A DNA stretch of 64,000 bases from Phyllostachys edulis. Lineage: Eukaryota; Streptophyta; Magnoliopsida; Poales; Poaceae. The notes beneath the pieces were generated by a model. It ran no database searches. It was not told where the DNA came from and was given only the letters and a program-made list of their open reading frames with translations. Position 1 is the stretch's first letter, and each line of letters opens with the position of its first letter. This document shows, piece after piece, positions 1 through 11,237 of this stretch. The stretch covers positions 112,194,412 through 112,258,411 of the forward strand of contig CM070562.1 in assembly GCA_036346405.1 (NCBI GenBank), written 5' to 3'. A program made the position numbers and the translations under genes.

Positions 1-469
1 CTATAGCTGTTCACTTCTACACCGAACCGTACCGCTCAACTTGGTTTGACTGGTATTCAGTTTGGTTTCCATAAAATAGTTTTTTAGGATTCGGTCTTTT
101 CAGTAAAAACCGAGCAAATGTGCTAGGCGAGGAGAAGGGAGGCGGCTGACGCGGCGCGCGAACAGGCAGGGCGAGAGTGGGCGAGTCGGGGGGGGGGGGG
201 GAGGCTGGGCTAACGACGGGAGAAAGAGGGTAAAGGTTTTGAAAATTGTTTGAAATATTTTAGGAGTGAATTTGAATTAATTCAAATTCATAGAGATTTT
301 GGCAGTTAATTGTTCTTGTAGATTTTTATTAATTTCCATTTGAGGCAAGGATTTTGATTTGAGTTTTGAAATGCAACCAATTTTTATAAACTCACAAAAT
401 GCATAAAAAGTTTTTGAAAATCCGTAAAATTCAATAAAGTTTCGATTGAAACAAAATTGTGCTGTTACA
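1..469 (-). mobile_element. Partial LTR (5' end), cut by window edge
   Basis: Read on the minus strand from 469 the sequence begins TGTAACAGCACAATTTTG, resembling the LTR start at 60919 (TGTAACAGCCC). It continues as AT-rich sequence and then passes into GC/CT-rich sequence (about 120-240), the same order as in the other LTRs of this window. A run of 14 G lies at 188-201. The rest of the element is outside the window, and bases 1-116 may be something else. The family link rests on start motif and layout, not on a full alignment. Confidence 0.45.
267..290. repeat. 24-bp perfect palindrome
   Basis: The 24 bases centred on AATTAATT read identically on both strands (TGAATTTGAATT then its complement). 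It lies in the AT-rich part of the partial LTR. It may be chance in AT-rich DNA; no function is evident. Confidence 0.6.
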
Positions 470-573
470 TGCATGCAGCACCAAAGTACCAAAGCCACTA
501 ATCCAGTGCTTGGTCGAATCTCTAAACCTTAATGCTGTGGACTCAACTCCTACTTTGAGGTCATCTTCTTTAT

Positions 574-749
574 GCTGGTATACGTTGGACACCGGTATAC
601 GATACCATACCATATATGCACACCAGGTGTTTTACTAATGGTGTTCTTTCATATTTCGGTCAGATTAAATATGAAAGAACACCATTAGTAAAACACCTGG
701 TGTGCATATATGGTATGGTATCGTATACCGGTGTCCAACGTATACCAGC
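574..749. repeat. Perfect foldback, 83-bp arms, 10-nt loop
   Basis: Bases 574-656 are the exact reverse complement of 667-749, separated by a 10-base loop (657-666). A transcript from either strand would fold into an 83-bp perfect hairpin. Pairing stops sharply at the outer ends, and no target-site duplication is obvious. The arms contain repeated GGTATAC words. Perfect arms imply a young origin or recent homogenisation. It could be a foldback MITE or a young small-RNA (siRNA or proto-miRNA) locus; no known miRNA was recognised in it. Confidence 0.9.
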
Positions 750-2637
750 GGTATACAATGGAATAATGATGGCAGGATCTAAGCTTCCTCTGATATCCTA
801 GCAAAGCTCCCCAGTTGAAGGTCAAGCCAAGATATGCCTGAGGCTGTTACACATGCATCGAAAGGAACCTAGGTGATTACTCTTTGTAAAAAAGATTATG
901 GTGTCATAACCTTCCAAATGATTAATACATACCCAAAATGTGAACCTCTTCATAAGTGGATATGAAAAGACCAACAGAAGTGAAGATGCCATAAAGAAAA
1001 TGGCACAAAGACACATGTGAATATTGCTGTAATGGCATCAGCAAAAATGCATGCGAATATAAGCAAGCTGACATTCCTTTGGATTTTGTGGAAGTGAATA
1101 ATTCTAAACGGACCAAGAGACATGTATTAGGCTTGTAAAGAATCTTTTTCTGCATTCCAGAACATGGCAAATGCTGTAGTGCTGTAGCTCTGAACATAGT
1201 GACTTTGTCAGACAATAGAGGTGAGAAGAACGATATGAGGATTGCAACGAGAATAGTTTCTACCGCACTAAGTTGGAGCATGTACATTGCGGATATGAAT
1301 TTGCCTACCCTCACGAAACAGTGTATTAGCAAGGACCCCATAAATCGTCTAGAATTTGCTCATAACGTTATTTTGTGCACAAATCACTGATAACAGTATC
1401 TAGATAGTCTAAATGCATCCAAAACAGTCAAACTGAATTTCAGTCACACAAGCAAAGAAGAAGCAGGTCTAATGTACCTACAGTTGTTCAGTTGGAGAAG
1501 AATGTCCAATCCCAGTAGAAGCTAAACCCCGAGAAAGCGCACTCCTTGAGAAGGGGTTAGAAGTAGAACACCTGATGCAAAAGGCCTGCTTTTGGTGCGC
1601 TCAACCTACAAGAGAAACTTATCGGTGAATGGCACACAATCACCAGAAGATATTCATCATTCACTTCATTGCATGCTCCACTTGAGTGAAGTAATGCAGC
1701 AGCAACAGCAGTAGCAGAACACATGAGTCCTAAGGTTTACTCTGGCATGCCTGTGTGTCACAACTTATATGACATCCAAACTTGTCTGGCAATGGTTCTG
1801 ATGTTCAAATCTCACCTATATTGGAAGATAGTTTTTGTCTTCTGGTTTCGCTTCATTGCTTCTTACTTTCTTCCAGCTATTGACACTATGGTCACGACAT
1901 TTGACAGGGTAAAAAATAACTAGAAACTTTACCCATGGTTCAAAAGGTAAGCGTATAACACATCAAATTGCAGCTGATCCTTTTTTGGCTTCATGATTGC
2001 AACGATATGAAAGGAATTTTTCACTAACAGGGAAAGTCTGTGACATCGTCTGTACCCGGAACAAACTAAAGAAAAACAAAATCACCTTTTTATCAATGTC
2101 GGGAACTCGCGATCGAGAAGATCATTCACTGTGCAACCAGCTCCCCTGGGGAGGACAGCTCCACATCCAAAGAGTGCCAGCATTTTCAAGTGAAGTCAGG
2201 GAGCTCGCCCGGCATTGCTGCTATTGTGATTGACCTACGAAGCAAACTCAGGAGGTAAAATGGGCTATCGATTTAATGCCACACAAGCATAACAACATGT
2301 GCATAGCAGAAAAAAATGGTATATTCACAAAAAATAAGGAAAACAATCTCAGCCTATGAAGCTCTAAAACACCTTAAGACAGCAGGCTTATTCTATAACT
2401 TTGCTCAATAACCATCTGATCCATGGACAATTTAGATGAATCTGTTGCCGTTGGGCTACCGTGCATTTGCTAGTAGGACTCGGTTGTGGTCTGTAAGTTA
2501 ATTGCTAGTGTATAACAGCCGACACACATGCTTTTTCTTCTTCCTAAACCACTGGATTGGACATGGACGCAAAATTGAAACAACGTTGAACTTACTGTCG
2601 GGAAAGGTTCAATACATTCGTTTTTTAGAAACATAGG
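750..2637. other. Intergenic, no gene recognised
   Basis: The largest open frame is 139 codons on the minus strand (922-1341). It shows no recognisable domain, and its hydrophobic, Leu/Ser-rich composition is what AT-rich DNA gives by chance. No splice-linked exons, tRNA or repeat structure was seen. Bases 1680-1720 carry a small CAGCAG-type run. The right edge is the GATTT target duplication (2638-2642) of element 1. Confidence 0.5.
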
Positions 2638-3021
2638 GATTTTGTCGGACCCGGATTCCGAGAATCCAAATCCTCTGTATACTGTGCTATTCCCTGGATC
2701 AGTAGATAGCACTCACAGGCACATTGCTGTATCAATCACACAAGTCGTGAACTAAAACAAATATATTACAAACAGAGTGACATAGACCTCAACAGGTCGA
2801 GTTTTACAAAAGGGGCCGTATATGACCAACTTGATTTCATTACATGAAGATAACGAAATCTACAGCGAAAGCAAAAGGGGAGGTGGGACTCATCTCACAC
2901 AGGCAAGCGACTGGGGTGACCTATGTACAACGGATATTAACCAAGGGCTGGATAATATCAGTTGTACGCGAGTACCAACGAGTCCACTTAGACTGGGCGA
3001 GACCTAAACTACAGAACTACA

Positions 3022-3237
3022 CTACTCCTCATCATTTCCGTGTCTATCATCTTCCGGTCCTTCATAGAAAGCGTAGTCTCCTTCATCTTCATTGTCTGAA
3101 GGGTTTTGGAGAAGGGAACGAGAATGAGCACTACTACCGTGCTCGCGAGCCAACACACAATACAATAGTATACATGCAAGGTTAAACGAGGATGGCTCGG
3201 TTCTTTTATTTGCGAAGGTAAGCTTTTCAATTATCAT
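3022..3237 (-). CDS. LTR-embedded small ORF with acidic tail (copy 1)
   Basis: A 71-codon frame near the 3' end of the LTR. It starts MIIEKLTFANKR, has a central EHGSSAHSRS segment and ends in an acidic tail rich in Asp, Glu and Tyr (NEDEGDY ... NDEE). The same length and stop are kept in copies at 16381-16596 and 23805-24020; a fourth (37890-38105) is frameshifted. Differences between copies are mostly single substitutions. Only the part from EHGSSAH onward may be protein, because related LTRs conserve mainly that segment and an exon-like piece upstream. No known family was recognised and expression is not shown; this is a conserved frame, not a proven gene. Confidence 0.35.
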   Translation of the reverse strand: MIIEKLTFANKRTEPSSFNLACILLYCVLAREHGSSAHSRSLLQNPSDNEDEGDYAFYEGPEDDRHGNDEE

Positions 3238-3931
3238 ACTTACAAAGTCCTATCACTTAGCATTTTAACAAATTTCATTTTGTTAAAGAGAGTAATGTGC
3301 AATATTTATTTTAGTAGAGGTTCCATCCGGCGGAAACTCTACCTTATGCATTTTTTTCTTTATTGGAGCTACCTCCAATTACCACCACCGCTGAGCTCGA
3401 CGACTCAGGTAAAATCCAACACAGGGCTACGTGAGCCCTTCCACATTTTTCCATACCACCCACAAAGCTTAAAATAGAACTAACTCAAGTTAAGATTCCC
3501 ATGTCCGTCTTTGACCGTAGGCACGACTGTTTAAACAGTTTAGACTCTGCAGAGGTTGTACACTGTACCCACAAGAGATAGTTATACCCGTTACCCCACA
3601 TGATTCCGTAGTCATGTAGTTGGGCGGCAAATCACGAAGAACCTTTCAAACTATCTTGCCCTTTCCGTCATCTCACCCATATGGGGTTGCGCCTATCGCT
3701 ATGCGGATCGTTGTACACGCAGCGTTGGGTGTAGATTTGGACTACCCACAACTACTGGCAACCTCACCCATTTAAGCTGGATGTACCGCATGCTTGTGCA
3801 TTTTTCCCTTTTTCCTACCGTGCGAGACACTTTCAGGGTTTAATAATTCTACTAAGCCAAGTTGCACTTTGCAGACTTGTGGTTGTACTTGTTTAACACG
3901 GGAGGTCAGGACAAGATTAAGTCCTTAATCC

Positions 3932-4008
3932 ATCTGGGCGGTTCTTTCCACATTTTTCAACCATTCTCGTGCTCCCAGAGCACCCACCGCCTTTCCATCC
4001 GCCCAGAT
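3932..4008. repeat. LTR-internal inverted repeat (hairpin), copy 1
   Basis: ATCTGGGCGG at 3932-3941 is exactly complementary to CCGCCCAGAT at 3999-4008, with a smaller nested inverted repeat GTGCTC...GAGCAC in the loop. Equivalent hairpins occur in the other three LTRs of this family. It could be an RNA structure element of the transcript or a methylation-prone relic. Confidence 0.7.
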
Positions 4009-4384
4009 GTGGTGTTAGCAATTAATGGGGTTTTGAGGAGTAAAACCAAATTATTCAATTCCTTTTAGTCAATGGACCACCAATGACTACCCAAATCCTT
4101 TCATGTTTGAAGAATGATGTTCGGGGTATTTTAATACCCCGGTACTTAAGCAAGACTAGCATGTCGCTTAAGTACAACATATAACTAGTATTACCATTAG
4201 TTACTAGGGCGACAAGGAATAATGGATTCAAATTATCAAGGATGGCATATTAATTAATTAATTAATCAACAAGTGGGTGTTTAACTATCTTAAGCTTTAA
4301 CATACATTTGATTAAAGAATTAAAGCATGCAATTTTTGTTAATTTAAATGAATGTAATTTGCATAAAATGTAGGCTCAAAATGA

Positions 4385-4597
4385 TCAAAACATTGACTCG
4401 CATTGGTTAAAGGCAAGGGAATCTTGGTACTCTTGGTCTTGATCAACTTGAGGATCTCCGGCATCTCCAAATCCTAATCGGGCGAAAATACCGGAAAAAG
4501 GCACAACGGTAAAGAGAGCAAGTAAATACACAAGAATACACAAATGAACTCCAAATTGAACAAGACCTATGCCATTAGCAAGATCTTGAATTAACAA
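4385..4597 (-). CDS. LTR-embedded exon-like acidic segment (copy 1)
   Basis: A 70-codon frame whose C-terminal half reads GDAGDPQVDQDQEYQDSLAF, rich in Asp, Gln and Glu. In the sister LTRs the same segment is bounded by a pyrimidine-rich stretch ending in TTAG and by a GTGAGT-like donor, as expected for an exon. In this copy the donor is mutated (TGCGAGT). The N-terminal half is hydrophobic and is probably intron or leader rather than protein. A counterpart with different residues but similar acidity lies in the unrelated-looking LTR at 62664-62731. Function unknown. Confidence 0.3.
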   Translation of the reverse strand: MLIQDLANGIGLVQFGVHLCILVYLLALFTVVPFSGIFARLGFGDAGDPQVDQDQEYQDSLAFNQCESMF

Positions 4598-6284
4598 ATT
4601 TTTAGAAATTTATTTCACAATTTTTGGAGTTATAACGGAGGAGAAATGAATTTACAAAGATAGAACGGATTGAAAAAGGGAGAGAGAGAAGGAGTGGTGC
4701 ACATCACAGTGCAATGGACAGAGTCCATGCGCATGGGAGCGTCGGCCCACGGGAATAGTGGCGCCGAGGGGGCCCACTGGCTAGTCACAGCAAAGGGGAG
4801 GGGCTGGTGATTATTGTGGCGCAGGGCCCGCTTGGCAGTGAGTCAAGGGGAGGGTTCAGGGCTAATTAAACTGGCTAAACAATGATTAGGGCTTTAAGCA
4901 CCGTCATTAACACTAATGACGGGGACTTCGGCTTGGTCCGAACGTGCCAACAAGCAGCGTGAGTGCTACGGCGCTGGTGGCTTCGAGGTCGCCGCCGCGT
5001 GGCTAGGGCTTGGCGGCATGACTGGAGCACGGGAATGGGAAGCCGGTGAGGTGGCGGAGCTGGTGACGTGGTGGCGGTGGCCGGAGGATGGCTAGTGCGG
5101 TGGCACGGTGAAGATGAGCGGCGGTGGAGACACGGTGACGGTGGGGGAGGTGCTCCGGAGGCGGGTTGAACCGGGGGAGGTGAGCACCGGGTGGAGCTTG
5201 GCGAGGTGGTCCTACCGGGTCAAGGAGGAGCACCGGAGGACGACGGTGGACGGTGGCGCGTGCTGGAGAAGGTGGCGGCCGGAGGTGAAGAAGATGACCG
5301 AATGCGGTGGCTGCGGTGGAGGATCTCCCAAGGGGCTTGAGGGGAAATGCTCCTGGGCTTCGGGCGCTCACGGTGACGGGGGTGGTGGCGCCGGAAGATG
5401 GCCGGAGCGGCGAGACGACGGTGGAGGTGGCGCCGGCCAAAAGGAAGAAAGGCGGCAATTCTTCGGTGGACTTACCCGAGCTCCAAGGGGGCGATGTGAG
5501 GGAAGCAAGGGGGTGCTGAGGGAAGCTTTAAAGCCGAAGGGGAGGGGTGTTGCCACGCGGGCGTGACTCAGCGGCATGGCAGCTCTGACACGGGCATGCG
5601 CCGCGCGACGCCGTACCGTGGAGTGAGGATGGCGGGAGCAAGATGGGCGCGGCACTTTGTGGTCGACGTGGCGCGCGTGTGCTGCTGTGACTCGGCACGG
5701 CTCGTCCCAGAGCTCTGTCTTGGCGGGGCGCCATGACGCGGTCACGCGGTTTGGACCGGGCAAACGAGTGCGACCGAGGATGGCGCAATGTGGCCGTGCT
5801 TGACGGAGAGGATAGGGTGAGGCGGCTTGGTGCGGCGTCAAGTGGCGGCAAGACTGCCACGGAGGAGGGAGCAGCGGCTCGTCTTGAGAGAGAGCGGCAG
5901 TGGCTTTGAAGAAGATGACCCAGCGGTGGAGGTTGGGCCAATGGGCCAAGAAAGAAAAGGGGAAGAGGAGGCTGGGCCGGATCGGGCCAGAGGAAAGCAG
6001 GTAGGTGGGTTAGGAGGGGATGGGCTTGGCCCAGAGAGAAGTAGGCTGAGCCCGAAAGAAAGAGGGGGCCCAATTCAAAATGGCTCGGGGAACAAAAGAG
6101 AGGGAAACTCCAACTCACAAAATTAAATTTCAAATGCTAAGGACATTACATTTGAAACACAAACCGAAAAGGAAAGAAAGTTTTCGCAAATACTTGGAAA
6201 TGTTGAATTACGGCGAAGAACGAAAACCAGAACAATACTTACTATGCGCCGTCCGAAAACGGGACGCTACAAAGCCTACCCACC

Positions 6285-8115
6285 TTAAACGGAATCTTGA
6301 CTCCGAGATTCGAGCTGCTCCGAGAACAGGGACGGGTAGTCTTGCTTCAGTTGATCTTCGTGTTCCCAAGTGGCTTCTTTTGCTGAGTGGTGACTCCACT
6401 GGACTTTGCAAAGGCGGAAGACTTGGTGTCTTGTTTGCTTCTCGATGATGTCGAGGATCTTGATCGGATGCTCGGGATAAGTCAGATCTTGCTGAAGGGC
6501 GATGGCTTCAACGGGCGTCTGCTCTTCAGGTACTCAGAGACATTTCTTGAGCTGGGAGACGTGAAACACATTGTGAACTTCTCAGAAGTTTTTTGGTAGC
6601 TCTAGCTGGTAGGCTACTTCTCCACGCTTGGCGGTGATCAGAAACGGGCCTATGTATCTTGGGGCAAGCTTGCCCTTCACTTTGAATCTTCGAGTTCCAC
6701 GAAGCGGCGATACCTTAAGGTACACAGCATCTTCAACTTCAAAAGTTAACTTTCTTCGACGGTTGTCGGCATAACTCTTTTGTCTTGACTGAGCTGCTTG
6801 GAGGCGATATCTGATCAGTCGAACTTTCTCTTCAGCTTGCTTGAGAGTATCTGGTCCGAAGATATATCCTTCACCTGATTCTGACCAATGCAGAGAGGTT
6901 CTGCATTTTCTTCCATAGAGTGCTTCAAATGGGGACATTTTCAGGCTGGACTGATAACTATTATTGTATGCAAACTCGGCATACGGTAGACACTTTTCCC
7001 AGTCTACAGTAAATTCCAAAGCACAAGCTCGAAGCATGTCTTCTAGAATCTGATTTGTCCTTTTTGTCTGACCATCGGTCTGTGGATGATATGCTGTGCT
7101 GAAATCAAGGTGTGTTCCAAGGGCATCATGCAAACTAGCCCAGAAATGCGAGGTGAATTGAGATCCTCGATCGGAGACTATCCTCTTGGGTACTCCGTGT
7201 AAACACACAATACGAGCCATATATAACTCGGCTAACTTGTCTCCCTTGTAAGTTGTCTTGACAGAGATAAAGTGGGCTACTTTGGTCAGTCTATCAACTA
7301 TAACCCATACTGAGTCACATCCGGACTTGGTTCGGGGTAGACTGGTAATGAAATCCATTCCAATCTCTTTCCATTTCCACTGAGGGATTTGCAGGGGTTG
7401 AAGCAATCCTGCTGGCTTCTGATGTTCGGCTTTGATTCGCTGACATACATCACAACAGGCTACATACTCGGCGATATCTCTTTTCATGTGTGGCCACCAA
7501 TACAAAATCTTCATGTCTTGATACATCTTGGTGCTGCCTGGGTGTAGGGTATATGCTGAGCTGTGGGCTTCTTTCAGAATCAAATCCTTGAGTTCTTTTT
7601 GGTGGGGAACAAGGAGACGTTTCCCATACCATAGGATTCCTTGCTGATCTTCGATCATCTTGGGGGCTTTTCCTTTTGCCATGAGATGCTTGAATCTCTG
7701 GACTCCAGGATGTTCTTTTTGGGCGGTCTTGATCTGCTCTTCTAGAGTTGGATGTGCTTCAACAGTGTCTACAGTGCCTTGTTCTATCAAACAAAGGTTG
7801 AGTGCTTCGAATTCTTTGTAGAGCTCAGGTTGATGCTCTTGAATCATAACATTACTGCAGTAAGACTTATGGCTCAATGCATCGGCAACTACATTAGCCT
7901 TTCCGAGATGATAATGAACATCCAAATTGTAATCCTTTATTAACTCCAAAAATCTTCTTTGTCGGAGGTTGAGATCGGATTGAGTGAAAATGTACTTGAG
8001 ACTCTTGTGGTCTGTGTAGATATCACAATGATTTCCAATCAAGTAATGCCGCCATATTTTGAGGGCGTGCACTACTGCTGCTAATTCCAAATCATGGGTT
8101 GGATAGTTGTCTTCA
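6285..8115 (-). pseudogene. Pol C-terminal part of element 1: RNase H, integrase, chromodomain
   Basis: This continues the pol frame after the CACTA insertion. It begins within RNase H (LELAAVVHALKIW, IYTDHKSLKYIF), then the integrase zinc domain (HPGSTKMY ... CDVCQ) and the integrase core with Asp residues in GMDFITSLP and VSDRGSQF. The expected catalytic Glu is Lys in DGQTKRTNQ (codon 7062-7064). The GPFLITAKRG/LELPKNF region follows, then the chromodomain (ILDIIEKQTRHQVFRLCKVQW, EATWE) up to the final stop at 6285-6287. Stop codons at 6582-6584 and 6534-6536 cut off the chromodomain. In living elements these domains copy, insert and target the DNA; this copy cannot do so. The frame matches upstream pol once the 3648 extra bases are removed. 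Confidence 0.93.
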
Positions 8116-8388
8116 TGACACTACTACAGAAAAGGCCTTCACAGACGGTTCAAAAACGTCATCACAGACGATTTCTTGAGCCGTCTGAGTTTATGGGTTA
8201 GTAATGCATGAGGTCATCACAGACGGTTTTCAAACCGTTTGTGATGCATACTACCACAGACGGTTTCAGCCACAAACCGTCTGTGATGACTATATATCAC
8301 AGAGCGGTTTTGACCACAAACCGCTCTGTGATATATAGATATCACGGACGACTTGTGGCTGTCAAACCGTCTGTGATGACTTCTTTTT

Positions 8389-8739
8389 ATAAAGCCACCA
8401 GCGATGGCGCTGTGCCTTTAAAACCGAATCATATATATATATATTATTTTCTATTGTTCCTAGTCCCTTAGCCACTTCCGGAGTACGCCCACGACATTTC
8501 TTAACGCAGACAACAATCGAAGTGGCATCATATATTAGCAACCAAGTTTAATTGGATGTCCTAACGCTTCAGCAAACATATTTTAAATTTGTTGGCTCAA
8601 TGAGGTTGCCCTCGATTGTCGCCTCTTCCTCATGCCGTGGACGCGAATTTCAAAAGTGGCCGAGGGACTCGTAACAATATATATATATATATATATAATG
8701 CCGTTTTAAAGGCACAAGCACCAACGCTGGAGACTTTAT
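8389..8739. repeat. Nested inverted-repeat element inside CACTA-1
   Basis: About 38 bases at 8389-8426 (starting ATAAAGCCACCAGCG) are nearly complementary to 8701-8739 (ending CGCTGGAGACTTTAT). The 351-bp unit has TA-rich borders that could be a TA target duplication, as in Tc1/mariner-type MITEs. It contains two AT dinucleotide runs. It has no coding potential. Confidence 0.6.
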
Positions 8740-9165
8740 AGAGAAGAGATTAGGAATGGAATGGTAGGACGACGTACCTAGGGCGCAAGATAGGAGAACT
8801 TGACTGCATGAACACAGTTATACGCACAAATGTGAAATGAATGGCGAGAAGCAACGGATGACATCTTGACAAAATGACAAATCGACAAATAAGTCATAAC
8901 ATACATATCACACATTTTATACATCTATTTTTGTAAATCATCAATCATACATATCAACAACCCATGGTTCACCAAGCAAGTTTCCACTATCAATAGCAGA
9001 CAACACTTGACACTTCTGAATAAGTCATAAGTCATAACAATATAACATATCAACTGCTCATACATATCAACAACCCAACAAGTCATAACATATCAAGCCC
9101 CATCCGAACCCACAACATGAATTAAGCAAGATGCATAGAATGCACATACACAAATAGCCCTCAGT

Positions 9166-9388
9166 TTACATCACAGAGCAAGGGGACTATTAATATGAAC
9201 TAATTATCAATTGAATTTCAGCATAAGACTATTAACATCATTACATCACGAGCAAGGGACTATTAATATGAACTAATTATCACTTCAATTTCAGCATAAG
9301 ACTATTAACATCATTACATCACAGAGCAAGGGGACTATTAATATGAACTAATTATGAATTCAATTTCAGCATAAGACTATTAACATCA
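9166..9388. repeat. 74-bp tandem repeat, three copies
   Basis: Three head-to-tail copies start at 9166, 9241 and 9314, each beginning TTACATCAC and containing ACTATTAATATGAACTAATT. They differ by a few substitutions and one short indel. The array is internal to CACTA-1 and overlaps a small minus-strand frame (9352-9600) that is unlikely to be a gene. Confidence 0.9.
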
Positions 9389-10464
9389 TTGAGCAGTTCA
9401 ACAAAGAAGACAAGAAGACCAAGGGTGTCCAAACCCGCCACCACACGAGCACTAGCCATTTTCAACACAGAGCAAGCGGGTAGAGACAGAGAGGGAGTAA
9501 GGTAGGGTGATACCTCAAGATAAAAGCAAGAACCACGGTGGCGACCCCACCACCAAAGACAACCCTCATCCATCTCCTTCACCTTGCATAAATCACACAA
9601 ACATCAAGACACAACTTAAGGCTCAAGCATAAAAATCAAACTCAACACAAGACATTAAGCTAACAGATCTAGAGGAGAATAGAGGGAGGATGGGAAAGCA
9701 AAGATCGGCCAGGCCCGAGCGCAGGAGGCCGAAAGCAGAGAACCAAGCCATGGCGGCGAGCGACGAGAGGCCAAGCCCGGTGGCAGGTGGCGGCGTCACC
9801 GTGGTTGTGGCACGACCACGACATCGCAGAAGACACTACTATCGTGCGAGTGTTTCGCGGTCTGCAGTGGTGTCTGGCCGGCATGGCGACGGCGACGGGT
9901 TGAGCGGCGATGGCGGCGGGTCGAGCGGTGGCGTCGAGGTGGGGAGAACGGAGTAAATGCGCCGGGCAAAGGATTTAGTTAGGCGGGCGCAAACCCTAGC
10001 GGAGCTGGGAGTGACGAGAGTTAGGGCAAGCGCAAACCCTAGCGGTCGGGCTCGTATTAATAAAGAGATTTATCACGCACGGTTCTATTATCGAACCGTC
10101 GGTGATATTATATAGACGGTTCCATAATGGAACTGCTCGTGATACGGAACATATATGCAGACGGTTCCATTATGGAACCGTTTGTGATATGTCTCAGATC
10201 ACCGACAGTTCCATTATGGAACCGTCTGTGATATGGTTTTTTCTCAAGTATATTTATCTTGTATATACACTTACATGACATGAAGAAATTACATGTTTAT
10301 ATGTCAATTTTGTCATTTAAATATGCTAAAAATTTGCTTTAACTATATATATATATATATAATTAATTAATTAATTTGTTCCACTAAACCGCCTCTACGA
10401 TATAATTAATATTAATTGTAACTTCACCTCCAAACTAGATTTTGTTTTTCCACAAAACCGTCTC

Positions 10465-10467
<3 letters not shown>

Positions 10468-10553
<86 letters not shown>
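10468..10553. repeat. Compound (TA)n(GA)n microsatellite
   Basis: An uninterrupted TA run (about 10468-10522) is followed directly by a GA run (10523-10553). The open frame across it is an artefact. The length is likely variable and prone to assembly error. Confidence 0.95.
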
Positions 10554-10554
<1 letters not shown>

Positions 10555-10868
10555 AATAATTCAACATATAATTAATATAGTAACTTCACCTCCAAACTTT
10601 TTTTTTCATTTTGGAATTTTCATATATATATGGCCAAACATCGTGGCGATTAGCTATAAAAAGATTAAAAAAGTAGAAACCTATAAATAAACAAAGTTTT
10701 TCCAAAGGGCGAGGTAGGTTGCTATCTCCGCCTTCAATACTTCATAGGCGGCAGTGCGCAGATCGGACGGTTCTGATCATCGGCGAATGAAGCTGAAATC
10801 GCCCACCGCGACGCCTCGTTCAAGTGTCTCTCGAAGACCCTCGATCGTTGAACCAAGAAGAATTGAGC

Positions 10869-11237
10869 TCATAGGCTCTCTTCCCTTGCTTGAGGGTCTC
10901 GGCACGTCGACTCGATGCTTCTGCACGCCTCGATTCTGTGATCCAAGTGACGGCAAGCCTCTTGGAGACGTGCAATGTCGCTTTTGAGGACTACGTCGAT
11001 GACGCGGTAAACTCGCCGAAAGTGGGAGATCACCCGGAAGACACGGCGGAGAAGGATGTCAAGACGGCGGAAGGTGGCCGTCACCTGCTCTGGCAAATTC
11101 TCCACCGGCAGAGAAGTGAAAACACTGTTGATCAAACAGTGTTCTTTCGCAGCACGGTTCAACGTACACCGAAAGAGGTGCTTGTACAGTGCAGCCAGGA
11201 AGGCCATCAATGCCGGCGATAAGGAAGAGGCAGCCAT
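10869..11237 (-). CDS. Hypothetical 122-codon frame in CACTA-1
   Basis: An open frame of 122 codons starting MAASSLSPALMAFLAALYKH on the minus strand, with a Leu/Arg-rich, probably helical middle (LDILLRRVFRVISHF) and an Arg/Glu-rich end. It is GC-richer than the surrounding element, which fits a captured host gene piece or a remnant of the element's own gene. No domain was recognised, and overlapping plus-strand frames are also open, so coding status is doubtful. Confidence 0.25.
   Translation of the reverse strand: MAASSLSPALMAFLAALYKHLFRCTLNRAAKEHCLINSVFTSLPVENLPEQVTATFRRLDILLRRVFRVISHFRRVYRVIDVVLKSDIARLQEACRHLDHRIEACRSIESTCRDPQAREESL

Larger units (their letters stand above)
2643..6271 (-). 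repeat. 3' LTR of element 1 (3629 bp)
   Basis: On the minus strand it starts TGTAGCGTCCCG at 6271 and ends GGGTCCGACA at 2643, giving TG...CA termini. It matches the LTR at 16003-19571 along its length and, more distantly, the two LTRs of element 2. Between about 4980 and 5560 is a GC-rich block open in several frames; this is the leader after a weak TATA-like motif (about 5527) and not a supported gene. The internal region starts at 6272 next to the sequence GGTGGGTAGG that precedes 3' LTRs in this family. Confidence 0.93.

Noticed and set aside
922..1341. 139-codon minus-strand frame as a gene
   Set aside because: No domain, no conserved motif, hydrophobic AT-driven composition, and no linked exons.
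5003..6133. Long overlapping frames (151-201 codons) in the LTR GC-rich leader
   Set aside because: Open simultaneously on both strands and several phases, Pro/Arg/Ala-rich, and mostly not kept between LTR copies; explained by GC content.
10442..10690. Frame encoding alternating Ile-Tyr and Arg-Glu
   Set aside because: It is the TA/GA microsatellite translated.
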